DNA of 64,000 nucleotides. Source: Cephalopachus bancanus (lineage: Eukaryota > Chordata > Mammalia > Primates > Tarsiidae). The position numbers and the translations under genes are program-made. Below, piece by piece: positions 47,555-59,679 of this stretch (position 1 is the first letter of the stretch; every line of letters begins with the position of its first letter). The stretch lies in assembly GCA_027257055.1 (NCBI GenBank), contig JAPVLO010000954.1, forward strand, positions 186,001 through 250,000, read 5' to 3'. The notes below the pieces were generated by a model. The model had not been told where the DNA came from. It did not search any database and saw only the letters and a program-made list of their open reading frames with translations.

Positions 47555-49393
47555 CATTTATTTATTTATTTAAATATTTTAATTTTTTTTAAATGTGGGG
47601 TACAATTCAGAGTTACATGTACAAACATTTATTATGCAGGGTCCTGGTTGATGAGTTGTGCCCCTCACTTCCTTAAAAGTCTCCCTCCACTGCCAGTCTC
47701 ACACCTCCCCCTAATAAGTTTTCCACTACTGCCAATCACTTTCTTTCAGCACTATACGTGATCAAGTTCACCTCATGAGTGAGAACATATGGAACTCTGT
47801 TCTTTGTTTCTGTGATAAATCACTGAAAATGACCTCCCTCATATCCATCAAAACTTCTGCATATCCTTATATTTGTCCTTTTTTATGGCTGCATAATATT
47901 CCACTGTGTATACACCACATTTATTTTATCCATTCCAGCTTTGATGGGCAACATGGTGGGTACCATGCTTCTTTGCAATTGTGATTAGAGCTGCAAAGAG
48001 CATACTGTTGCAGGGATCTTTTTGGTAAAATGATTTGAGTTCTGCCTGGTATATTCTCGACAGGGGAATTACTGAGTCACATGCTATGTCAAGATCTTGT
48101 CCCTTTACAAACCACCACACTGTTTTCCAAAGATGTTGCTCTACTTTTCAGTCCACATGCATTGTAGAAGCATTTATTTCTTTCCAAATCCTGACCTGCA
48201 TCTGTTATTGTTTGTTTTATTAATGATGGCCAGTCTAACAGTGGGCATGTTGTATTTCAAAATGGTTTCATTTGCATTTAATTGATGATGAGTGAGGCTG
48301 AGCAATTTTCATGTGTCTGCTGGTTGTCCATATCTCTTCTTATGAAAAGTGTCCAATCACGTATTTTGCAATCATTTCAAAGGGAATGATTGATTCTTCT
48401 GAGTGTTTGAGATTCTTGTAGATCCTAGATGTTATGCGTCTTAACAGACATATATGTGGAGAAACTTTTTTCCCATTCTGTGGGATGTATCCCTACTCTT
48501 CTGATGGTTTCTTTTGTTTTACACAAGTATATTAATTTAATGAGATCCCACTTGTCTAACTTACTTCTCAAGGCATGCATATTTAGGGTTCTGAAGAGGA
48601 ATTAGTTTCAGGTTCCAGTTTCCCTAATGGTGTCTCCTGTGATTGCTAAGATTATTATAATTTGGTGTTTTAGGTTTAGATATTTGATTCTTTTAGAGTT
48701 AATATGTATGGTGATAGATAGGGGTCCAGTTTCAATCTTGTGCATGTTGTCAGCCTCTTCCCCTGCACCATTTACTGAATATGTTCTCTAATACCCAGTG
48801 GGTATTGGATTTTTTTCAAAGATGAGTTGGTTGAGAATTTGAGGATTTCATTCTCTGTCCAGATCCATTGGCCTATGGACCTATTCTTGTACCAATACCT
48901 GGCTGGGTTGATTACAGTAAACATATAGTAAAGTTTGAAGTCTAGAACAGTGATAACTCCTGCTTTGTTTCTTTTGATAAGATTCTTTTGGCTATTCTTG
49001 ATTGTTCATAGTTTTATATGAATTCTTTTTTTTTTTTAGTTAGAATCTCACTCTGTCGCCCAGACTGGAGTGCAGTGGCTGCTCCGGCCACCGCAACCTC
49101 GACCTGATGGGTTACGGTGATTCTTCCACCTCAGCCTTCCAAGTAGCCTGAATGACAGGCCTACGCTACCACGCCCGTCCGATTTTTTGATTTATTGGAG
49201 AGATAAGGTCTTGCTGCCCAAGCGGGCATCGAACCCCTGGGCTCAGGCAATTCACTCACCTCAGCCTCCCAAAGGCGCGGGATTACAGGCTGTGCAACCG
49301 AGGCCTGATCATATTAATTCTTTATTGTAATTTCCAGGTCTGAGGAGAATGATGTTTACTTAATGTTTATTTCATTGAATTTGTAGATTCACC
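47555..49393 (-). mobile_element. Relic L1 of unit 9
   Basis: The relic contains a SINE at 49025-49308. Frame 47926-48120 keeps LSRIYQAELKSFYQKDPC, equivalent to the distal ORF2 segment. Confidence 0.85.
49025..49308 (-). mobile_element. Alu-type SINE at the B site, unit 9
   Basis: It shares gcctgaatgacagg and a ggctgtgcaaccgag end with units 10 and 13. The right flank reads catattaattc rather than catatgaattc. Confidence 0.92.
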
Positions 49394-50756
49394 AAAAGGC
49401 TAATTTTTACATTAAAGAGGAAAGGAAAGTCAGGGAAACAAGCATGTCAAATTGTCATTTGTGACATCAGCCTCCGAACTTTGACATCATAATGGGAGGG
49501 ACCTTGACTACTGAGCAATACTTAGGCTTCAAGGGCTTGTGTACAGTACTCTGCCAAATGCGGTAGACATGGTGGATTTTCTTCCCAAGAAGTGAATAAT
49601 ACCATGTGTTCTCTCCTATCCAAAAACTTCTCCAGGTATAAGTGACCATTCAAGAATCCACTAAACGAGGTAGTCTTTATTTTTTTGTAGAGCATTATTT
49701 ATTGAGAGGACAGAGAAACTCCCCCTCTAGGAGGGGACCTGTGTGGGTTGCCCACGAGGTAGTGTTTTATTATTATGGTCACCAAAATCTGCTGGAGCTT
49801 GCTTATAGCACAACCACATACTATTTTAGCACTTTCTTTAGATTAGGAAATTTTGGATGTTTTGGGTATTATGTAACAGCCTTTGAGATGTTTTTCTAAA
49901 AGGATTTGAACATCGCTTTAGCTAAGATCATCGTCAATTTTTCAGAATTCTCAATTATCTAAATTATTATACTAATGAGGAGCCCAAATACTTACTACTT
50001 TGTAAATCTCGATATTATTTTGGTTTATGTATATTGGGTCCCAAATTCTCTTTTGCTGTGTGCCTGATTTTAAATGCTTGGTGATTAAAAGTATCAGAGT
50101 AATCGGATACTTTGTTGCATTGTACAGCATTATGTCATAGGTAGAGAAAATACTAGGGGATTCAATGGAAATACTCTTTTAAAAATATGATTTAGGTTAA
50201 AATATGAAGGGAATATGATTTTATATTTCCTCAAATATATTAGGGAAACTTTTCACTAAGGATTGCACATCTGTAACATTCGATCAAAATTAACAAGCAG
50301 AAAATTCAGAGTCCACCAATAAAATATACACAAATTATAAAGAATGGAAAAAGCTGTATTAAATTACGATACTGTTTTGTTTTCTAAAATTTTTAAGATT
50401 TAGTATGCATTCTGCCTTCTGAATAGCGCTTAAGTACGCTGAATCTCAAGTTTCAGTCATCTAAGAATGATATACATCTGGAATCTCAAAAAGTTTCAAT
50501 TCAGGCAAAATAAAACATTCATAATTTCTGTGAGAAACACTGTAGTTGTCAATTTTCAAGGCAGAATTAAACCATGTATTCTAACGTATTAATAGAAAAC
50601 GGAGTTATCATTGCAGTATTATACGCTTCTTAAAAAAATCAATCCCTGGATAATGAACATTTCTAGGCCCAACCCTGAATCGTAACTATTTTGAAAGTAA
50701 AAAAGAATAAAAGATAGAATAAACAAATAAGTCAGTTACATGTTTTACAGCTTAGG

Positions 50757-52592
50757 TTTATTTATTTATTTATTTTAATTTTTAAAAAAATTTGGAGTAC
50801 AATTCAGTTAGACATACAATCATTGATTATACAGGGTCCCTGTTTGATGAGGTATGTCCCTCACTTCCTTAGCAGTATCCCTCCACTGCCAATCTCACCC
50901 CTCCCTCTAAACATTTTTCCATGACTGCCAATCATTTTCTTACAGCACTATAAGTATTCAATTTCAGGTCATGTGTGAGAACATATGGAACTCTGTTCAT
51001 TGTTTCTGTGATAAATCACTGAAAATGACCTGCCTCATATCCATCAAACTTTCTGCAAAATCCCTTTTTATCTGTCCTTTTTTTATGGCTACCACTGTGT
51101 ATATACCACATTTATTTTATCCATTCCAGCTTTGATGGGCAACATTTTTGGTACCATGTTTTTTGCAGTTGTTATTAGAGCTGCAAAAAACATACTGGTG
51201 CAGGTATCTGTTCGGTAAAATGATTTAAGTTCCTCCAGGTATATTCTCTAAAGCAGAATTACTGAGTCACATGGTAGGTCAATATCTTGTCCCTTTACAA
51301 ACCAGCACACGGTTTTCCAAGGATGTTGCTCTAGTTTTCAGTCCACATGCAGTGTACAAGCATGATTTTTTCCCACATCCTTACCTGCATCTGTTATTTT
51401 TTTTTTTTTTTTAATGATGGCCAGTCTTACAGGGGCATGTGGTATTTCAAAGTCGTTTCATTTACATTTCTTTGAGGATGAATGAGGCTGAGCAATTTCA
51501 TGTGTCTGCTGGCTGCCTCTATCTCTTCTCATGAAAAGAGTTGAATCACGTATTTTGCACAATTTTTCAAAGCGAATGTTTGTCTGATTTTTCTGAGTGT
51601 TTGAGTGACTTGTAAATCCTAGATGTTATGCCTTTTTACAGATATATAGGTGGAGAGTCGTTTTTCCCACTCTTTTGGCTGTATCCCTGCTCTTCTGATG
51701 GTTTCTTTTGTTTAGCAGAAGTATATTAATTTGATGATATCCCACTAGTCTAACTTATTTTTTCAGGCATGTGTATTTAGGACTCTGAAGAGGAATTATT
51801 ATGGGGTTCCAGTTTCCCTAATATAATCTCCTACGTTTTCTAAGATTATTATAATTTGGTGTTTTACGTTTAGGTCTTTGATCCATTTAGAGTTAAGGTG
51901 TATGGTGATAGAAAGGGGTCCTGTTTCAATCTTTTGCATGTTGTCAGCCTTTTCCCAGCACCATTTACTGAATATGTTCTCCATTAATCAGTGGTTCTTC
52001 GAGGTTTTTGCAAAGATGAGTTGGCTGAGAATTTGAGGATTTCATTCTCTGTCCTGATCCATTGACCTATGGACCTATTCTTGTACCCAAAACCAGGCTG
52101 TATTGATTACTGTAAACATATAGTACACTTTGAAGTCTAGAACAGTGATAACTCTGCTTTGTTTCTTTTGTTAAGATTCTTTTGGCTATTCTTGATTGTT
52201 TATGGTTTCATATGAACTCTTTTTTTTTTTTTTTTTGAGTTGGAGTTTCACTCTGTCACCCAGACTGGAGTGCAGTGGCTGCACCTGGCCACTACAACCT
52301 CGACCTGCTGGGCTCCAGTGATCCTTCTACTTCAGCCTTCCAAGTAGCCTGAATGACAGGCATGCGCAACCACGCCCCGCCGATTTTTTGATTTATTGTA
52401 CAGATGAGGTCTCACTGCCCAGGCGGGTCTCGAACCCGTGGGCTCAGGCAATCCACTCACCTCTGTTTCCCAAAGGCACGGGTTTACAGGCTGTGCCACC
52501 GAGACTGGCTCATATGAATTCTTTATTGTAATTTCCTGGTCTGAGAAAAATGATGTTAACTCAATGGTTATTTCTTGCATCTGTAGATTGAC
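50757..52592 (-). mobile_element. Relic L1 of unit 10
   Basis: The relic contains a SINE at 52219-52510. Frame 51799-51984 keeps FSKWCWEKADNMQKIETG. Confidence 0.85.
52219..52510 (-). mobile_element. Alu-type SINE at the B site, unit 10
   Basis: It shares gcctgaatgacagg with unit 9. The poly(T) is 17-18 nt, one of the longest. Flanks are catatgaactc and catatgaattc. Confidence 0.92.
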
Positions 52593-53956
52593 CAAAAGGC
52601 TAACTTTTACATTAAAGACGTAAGCAAAGTCAGGGAAACAAGCATGTCAAATTGTCACCAATGATATCAGCCTCAGAACTTTGACATCATAATGGGAAGG
52701 ACCTTGACTACTGAGCAATCCTTAGGCTTAAAGGGCTTGTGTAGAGTGCTCTGCCAAATGCGGTAGACATAGTGGATTTTATTCCCAAGAAGTGAATAAA
52801 ACCATGTGTTCACAGCTATCCAAAAACTTCTCCAGGGATAAGTGATATTTCAAGAATTCACTAAATGAGGTAGTCTTTTTTTTTTTTGTAAAGGAGTGTT
52901 AATTGAGAGGACACAAAAACTTCTATACTGGGAGGGGACACGAGGGGGTTGCCGAAGAGATAGTGTTTTATTATTAAGGTCACCGATCCTGTTGGAGCTT
53001 GGTTATAGCACAACCACATACTATTTTAGCACTTTCTTTGGTTTAGAAACTTTTGGATGTTTTTAGTATTATGTAACAGTTTTTGAACTATTTTTCTAAA
53101 AGGATTTGAACATCGCTTTAGCAAAGATCATCGTCAATTTTTCAGTATTTTCATTTATCTAAATTTTTATACTAAGGAGGAGCCCAAATACTTATTACTT
53201 TGTAAATCTCGATGTTATTTTGGCTTATGTATATTGGGTCCCAAATTCTCTTTTTTCTGTCTGCCTGACTTTAAATGCTTGGTGATTAAAAGTATCAGAG
53301 TAATCGGATACTTTGTTTCAGAGTACAGCATTATGTCGTGGATAGAGAAAATACTAGGGGATTCAATGGGAATACTCATAAAAATATGATTTAGGTTAAA
53401 ATATGAAGGGAATATGATTTTATATTTCCCTCAAATATATGAGGGAAACTTTTCCCTAAGGATTGCACATCTGTAACAATCATTCAAAATTAGCAAGCAG
53501 AAAATTCAGAGTCCACCAGGAAAATGTTCACAAATTATAAAGAATGGAAAAAGCTGTATTAAATTACGATACTGTTTTATTTTCTAAAATTTTTAAGAGT
53601 TAGTATGCATTCTGCCTTCTGAATAGCGCTTACGTACACTGAATCTCAAGTTTCAGTTATCTAAGAACGATATAGATCTGGAATCTCAAAACGTTTCAAT
53701 TTAGGCAGAATAAAACATTGAGAATTTCTGTGAGAAACACTGCAGTTGTCAATTTTGAAGGCAGAATTATACCATATATTCTAACGTATCAATAGAAAAA
53801 GGAGTTATCATTACAGTATTATACACTTCTTAAAAAAAATCAATCCCTGCATAATGAACATTTCTAGGCCCAACCATGAATTGTAACCATTTTTAAAGTA
53901 AAAAAGAATAAAAGATAGAATAAACAAATAAGTCATTTGCCTGTTTTACAGCTTAG

Positions 53957-55451
53957 ATTTATTTATTTATTTTAATTTTAATTTAAAAAAATTTGGAGTA
54001 CAATTCAGAGTTAGGTATACAATCATTGATTATACAGGTTCCCTGGTTGATGAGGTATGCCCTTCGCTTCCTTAGCAGTATCCCTCCACTGCCAATCTCA
54101 CCCCTCCCCATAAGCAGTTTTCCACTACTGCCAATCACTTTCTTACAGCACCATAAGTGATCAAGTTCAGCTCATGAGTGAGAACATATGGAACTCTGCT
54201 CTTTGTTTCTGTGATATATCATTGAAAATGACCTACATTCCTACATCAAACGTTCTGGAAAATCCTTATATCTGTCCTTTTTTATGGCTGCATAATATTC
54301 CACTGTGTATATACCACTTTTATTTTATCCATTCTAGCTTTGATGGGCAATTGTGATTAGAGCTGCAAAAAACATACTTGTGCAGGTATCTTTTCGGTAA
54401 AATGATTTGAGTTCCTCCAGGTATATTCTCTACAAGGGAAATACTGACTCACATGGTTGGTCAATATCTTATCCCTTCAGAAACTACCACACTGTTTTCC
54501 AAAGATGTTGGTCTACTTTTCAGTCCACATGCAGTGTACAAACTTTTTTTTTCTCCAAATCCTTACCAGCCTCTGTTATTGTTGGTTTTATTAATGATGG
54601 CCAGTCTTACAGGGGTATGTGGTATTTAAAAGTGGCTCATTTGCATTTTTTTAATGATGAGGGAGGTTGAGCAATTTTCATGTGTCTGCTGGCTGCCTTT
54701 GCCTCTTCTTATGAAAAGTGTCCAATCACGTATTTTGCACACTTTTCAAATGGAATGTTTGTCTGATTTTTCTGAGTGTTTCAATTTCTTGTAGATCCTA
54801 GATATTATGCTTTTTTACAGATAAACAGTTTGAGAATCCTTTTCCCAATTCTGTAGGCTGTTTCCCTGCTCTTCTGCTGTTTTCTTTTCTTTTACAGAAA
54901 TATGTTAATTTGATGAGATCTCACTTGTCTAACTTACTTCTTATCACATGGGTATATCGGTTTTTGAAGAGAAATTAGTTTCCAGTTCCAATTTCCATAA
55001 TGGTGTCTCCTGTGTTTTCTACGATTATTTTAATTTGGTTTTTTAAGTTTAGGTTTTTGAACCATTTAGAGTTAATGTGTATGGTGATAGTTAGGTTCTC
55101 ATGTGTTAAGCCTTATCCCATCACCATTTTCAGAATAAGTTCTCCATTACTCAGTGGTCTTGGAGGTTTATTCAAAGATGAGTTGGGTAAAAAATTTGAA
55201 GATTTCATTCTCTGTTCTGATCCATTGGCCTATGAATCTATTCTTCTACCATTACCAGGCTGTGTTGATTACTAAACGTATAGTTAAGTTTGAAGTCTGG
55301 GACTGCAATAGCTCCTGCTTTGTTTCTTTTGATAAGATTCTTTTGGCTATTCGTGATTGTTTATGCTTTCATATGAATTCTTTATTGCAATTTCCACGTC
55401 TGAGAAGAATGATGTTAACTTAATGGTTATTTCATTTACCCTGCTATTGAC
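53957..55451 (-). mobile_element. Relic L1 of unit 11
   Basis: The relic has a ~25-30 bp gap near 54350 and another near 55105, where the gcatgttgtcag word is lost. No relic frame over 60 codons remains on the minus strand. Confidence 0.83.
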
Positions 55452-55720
55452 TAAAAGGCTTATTTTTACATTGAAAGAGGTAAGTAAAGTCAGGGAAACA
55501 AGCATGTCAAATTGTCATTTATGACATCAGCCTCAGAACTTTGACATTATAATCGGAGGGACCATGACTACTGAGCAATCCTTAGGCTTCAAGCACTTGT
55601 GTACAGTGCTCTGCCAAATGCGGTAGACATGGTGGATTTCATTCCCAAGAAGTGAAGAGAACCATGTGTTCAACCTATCCAAAAATTACTCCAGGGATCA
55701 TTCAAGAATCCTCTAAACGT

Positions 55721-55817
55721 GGTAGTCTTTTTTTTTTTAAAGCAGTGTTTATTGAGAGGACAGAGGAACTCCCAAACTGGGAGGGGACATGAGGGGGTTT
55801 CCCAAGAGGTAGTCTTT
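55721..55817 (-). pseudogene. Tiny retrocopy with poly(A) signal and target duplication, fixed in the units
   Basis: On the minus strand, about 75 bp of sequence ends in CAATAAACACTGCTTT followed by an A run. AATAAA (complement of 55748-55753) lies a normal distance before the tail. The word ggtagtcttt flanks the piece on both sides (55721-55730 and 55808-55817), as expected of a target-site duplication. The same structure occurs at about 3165-3275, 6362-6455, 10462-10560, 13264-13365, 24893-24992, 34259-34352, 38854-39241 (split by a SINE), 40395-40484, 43287-43380, 46482-46570, 49667-49765, 52869-52965, 58607-58700 and 61794-61892. It looks like a severely 5'-truncated mRNA retrocopy inserted before amplification. 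I do not recognise the parent transcript. Confidence 0.65.
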
Positions 55818-56796
55818 TATTATTATGGCTACGGAGTTCTGTTGAGACTTGGTTATAAAACAACCAAATAATATTTTAGCACTTTCTTTAGTTTAGAAAC
55901 TTTTGGATGTTTTGAGTATTGTGTAACAGCCTTTGAGCAGTTTTTCCTACAGGATTTGAACATTCCTTTTGCTGACATCATAATCAATTTTCCAGAATTT
56001 TCAACTATCTAATATTTAATAGTAATGCAGAGCCCAAATACTTACTACTTTGTAAATCTCCATGTTATTTTGGTTTATATATATTGGGCCCCAAATTCTC
56101 TTTTTTCTGTGTGCCACATTTAAGGTGCTTGGTGATTAATAATGTCAGATTATTTGGATACTTTGTTGCAGAGTACAGCATTATGTTTAGGTAGAGAAAA
56201 TACTAGGGAATTCAATGGAAATACTCTTTTAAATATATAAATTGGGTTTAAATATAAAGGGAATATGATTTTATTTTTCCTTGAAATACTTAAGGGAAAC
56301 TTTTCACTAAGGATTACACATCTCTAACATTTAATCAAAATTAAAAAGCAGAAAATACAGAGTGAACCAAGGAAGTGTACACAAATTTTCAGAATGGAAA
56401 AAGTTGTATTAAATAACGATACTCTTTTATTTTGTAAAATTTTTAAAATTTATTATGCATTCTGCCTTCAGAATAGCAATTAGGTACACTGAATCTCAAG
56501 TTTCAGTTTTATAAGAATGATATAGATCTGGAATCTCAACAAGTTTCAATTTAAGCTGAATAAAACATTCAGAATTTATGTGAGAAACACTGTAGTTGTC
56601 AATTTTGAAAACAGAATTTTACCATGTATTCCTATGTATTAAAGGGAAAAGGAGATATCATTGGAGTATTATACAATTCTTAAAAAAATCAAACCCTGCA
56701 TAATGAACATTTGTGGCCCAACCCTGAATTGTAACCATTTTTAAAGTAAAAAAAAATAAAATTAACAAAAAATGTCAGTTGCATGTTTTACAGCTT

Positions 56797-58330
56797 TCAT
56801 TTATTTATTTATTTACTTATATTAATTTTTTTTTAATGTGGATGCAATTCAGAGTTAGATGTACAAACATTGATTATGCAAGGTCCCTGGTTGATGAGGT
56901 ATGCCCCTCCCTTTCTAAGCAATATCCCTCCACTGCCAATCTCACCCCTCCACCTAAACAGTTTTCCAGTACTGCAAATCACTTTCTTACAGCACTATAA
57001 GTGATCAAGTTCAGTTCATGAGTGAGAACGTATTTAATTCTCTTCCTTGTTTCTGTGATAAATCACTGAAAATGTCCTACCTCATATGCAACAAACGTTC
57101 TGCAAAATTCTTATATCTGTCCTTTTTTATGGCTGAATAATATTCCACTGTGCATATACCACATTTATTTTTCTCCATTCCAGCTTTGATGGGCAACATG
57201 GTTGGTACCATGCTTTACTGGAATTGTGATTACAGCTGCAAAAAACATAGTAGTGCAGGTATCTTTTTGTTAAAGTTATTTGAGTTCCTTCATGTATATT
57301 GACAACAGGGGAATTACTGAGTCCCATTGTAGGCCAATATCTTGTCCCTTTACAACAACCACACTGTTTTCCAAAGATGTTGCAATACTTTTCAGTTCAC
57401 ATGCAGCGTAGAAGCATTTTTTCTTCCCAAATCCTGACCCGCATCTGTGATTGTTTGTTTTATTAATGATGGCCAGTCTTACAGCGGGTATGTGGTGTTT
57501 CAAAGTGGTTTCATTTGCATTTCTTTGATGATGAGTGATGCTGAGCAATTTTCATGTGCCTGCTGGTTGCCGTATCACTTCTTATGAAAAGTGTAGAATC
57601 ACGGAATTTGCACACTTTTCAAAGGGAAGGTTTGCTTGATTTTTCTGAGTGTTTAAGTTTCTTGTAGATCCTAGATGTTATGCCTTTTTCAGATATATAG
57701 GTGGAGAATCGTTTATTCCAATCTGTTGACTGTATCCCTGCTCTTCTGTTGTTTTGTAGAAGTATATTAATTTGATGAGATCCCCCTTCTCCAACTCACT
57801 TCTTAAGGCATTGGTATTTAGGGCCCTGAAGAGGAATTAGTTTGCGGTTCCAGTTACCCTAATGGTGTCTCCTGTGTTTTCTATGATTATTATAATTTGG
57901 TGTTTTACGTTTAGGTCTTTGATCCATTTAGAGTTAATGTGTATGGTGATAGATGGGTGTCCTGTTTCAATCTTATGCATGTTGTCAGCCTTTTCCCAGC
58001 ACCATTTACTGAACATGTTCTCCATTACCAAGTGGGTCTTGGAGTTTTTCAAAGATGAGTTGGTTGAAAAATTGAGGATTTCAATCTCTGTCCTGATCCA
58101 TTGTCCTATGGATCTATTCTTGTTCCAATACCAGGCTGTGTTAATTACTGTAAACATACAGTAAAGTTTGATGTCTGGAACTGGGATAGCTCCTGCTTTG
58201 TTTCTTTTCATAACATTCTTTTGGCTATTCATGATTGTTTATGATTTTGTATGAATTTTTTATTGTAATTTCCTGGTCTGAGAAGAATGATGTTAAGTTA
58301 ATGGTTATTTCATTGAATCTGTAGATTGAC
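56797..58330 (-). mobile_element. Relic L1 3' end embedded in unit 12 (reference copy)
   Basis: This is an old truncated L1 in antisense that forms the first half of every unit. Reading + to -, it shows (ATTT)n as the reversed A-rich tail, a degraded 3' UTR (tacaattcagagttaga, parallel to tacagttaagggttagg of the young L1s), then the ORF2 C-terminal region. Homology to the young L1s is collinear to about cattgaatctgtagattg, where it stops. On the minus strand it keeps ORF2-like words such as KWCWEKADNMHKIETG and SKWIKDLNVKH. Because it sits at the same place in all units, it predates the amplification. Confidence 0.9.
57837..58232 (-). pseudogene. Relic L1 ORF2 C-terminal frame, 131 codons
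   Basis: This is the longest relic reading frame left in the array's old L1. It matches the region of the young L1 ORF2 that runs from the end of the reverse transcriptase domain (QWIRTEIEILNFS, KWCWEKADN) into the C-terminal segment (SKWIKDLNVKHQ). No RT catalytic motif is included. No start context or promoter supports translation; chance survival of an open stretch is the simplest reading. Confidence 0.75.
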
Positions 58331-59679
58331 TAAAGGCTAATATTTACATTAAAAGGGGTAAGTAAAGTCAGGGAAATAAGCATGTCAAATTGTCTTTGAT
58401 GATATCAGCCTCAGAACTTTGATATCATAATGGGAGCTTCCTTGACTACTGACCAATCCTTAGGGTTCAAGCACTTGTGTACATGTTCTCAGCCAAATGC
58501 AGTGACATGGTGGATTTCATTCCCAAGGAGTGAAGAGAACCATGTGTTCACACGTATCCAAAAATTTCTCCAGGAATAAGTAACCATTCAATAATCCCCT
58601 ATACTAGGTAGTCTTTTTTTTTTAAAAGCAGTCTTTATTGAGAGGACTGAGAAGCTGTCAAACTGGGATGAGACCTGAGGGCATTGCCCAAGAGGTAGAA
58701 TTTTATTATTATGGTCACGGAGTCCTGTTGGAGCTTGGTTATAGCACAACCAAATAATATTTTAGAACTTTCTTTAGTTAAGAAACTTTTGGATGTTTTT
58801 AGTATTGTGTAATATCCTTTGAGCAGTTTTTCCTACAGGATTTGAACTTTGCTTTTGCTAAGATCAGAATCAGTTTTCCAGAATTTTCAGTTATCTAAAT
58901 TTCTATACTAATGCAGAGCCCAATTACTTACTACTTTGTAAATCTTCATGTTATTTTGGTTTATATATATTGGGCCCAAAATTCTCTTTTTTTCTGTGTG
59001 CCTGAATTAAAATGCTTGGTGATTAAAAGTATCAGATTAACCGGATACTTTGTTGCAGAGTACAGCATTATAACTTAGGTGGAGAAAATACTAGGGGATT
59101 CAATGGAAATATTCTTTTAAAAATAAAAATTGGGTTAAAAAATAAAGGAAACGTGATTTTATATTTCCTTCAAATATATAAGGGAAACTTTAAGGATTAC
59201 ACATCTGTAACATTTAATCAAAATTAACAAACAGAAAATACAGAGTGCACCAAGAAAGTGTACACAAATTATACGAATGAAAAAATTGTATTAAATTGCG
59301 ATACTGTTTTATTTTCTAAAATTTTTAAGATTTATTATGCATTCTGTCTTCTGAATAGCACTTAGGTACACTGAATCTCAAGATATAGCTTTCTAAGAAT
59401 GATATAGTTCTGGAATCTCATCAAGTTTCAATTTAGGCAGAATAAAACATTCTGAATTTATGTGAGAAACACTGTATTTGTCATTTTGAAGGCAGACTTA
59501 TACCATGTATTCCAATGTATTAAGAGGAAAAGGAGTTATCATTTGAGTATTATACAATTCTTAAAGAAATCAATACCTGCATAATGAACATTTCTAGACA
59601 CAATCCTGAATTGTAGCCATTTTCTAAGTAAAAAATATTAAAAATATAATAAACAAAGTCAGTGGCCTGCTTAGAGCTT

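Larger units (their letters stand above)
47531..50730 (+). repeat. Array unit 9 (type B, with SINE)
   Basis: A 3200-bp B unit with the B markers gaacagtgataactcc, gctattcttgattg, catcgctttagc and atgaggagccc. From 49393 to 50730 I see only the unit's unrecognised sequence and the retrocopy (49667-49765). It resembles unit 10 closely in the 3' part; both have aaaatatgatttaggttaaaatatg. Confidence 0.9.
50731..53931 (+). repeat. Array unit 10 (type B, with SINE)
   Basis: A 3201-bp B unit. Its 3' half shares private variants with unit 9 (atatgatttaggtt, gagtccacca, caatagaaaaaggag-type text), so these neighbours probably descend from a recent duplication. A small gap removes the 'gcataatatt' stretch near 51090. 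Confidence 0.9.
53932..56773 (+). repeat. Array unit 11 (type A)
   Basis: A 2842-bp unit with an empty SINE site near 55372. About 25-30 bp are missing at 54350, where gggcaa joins ttgtgattag; the missing text is bounded by short repeats in other units. The non-L1 part 55452-56773 has the retrocopy at 55721-55817. Confidence 0.9.
56774..59657 (+). repeat. Array unit 12 (type A)
   Basis: A 2884-bp unit with no secondary insertion. Its relic L1 has the longest surviving relic reading frame in the array (57837-58232). The sequence 58331-59657 is unrecognised unit DNA apart from the retrocopy at 58607-58700. Confidence 0.92.
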
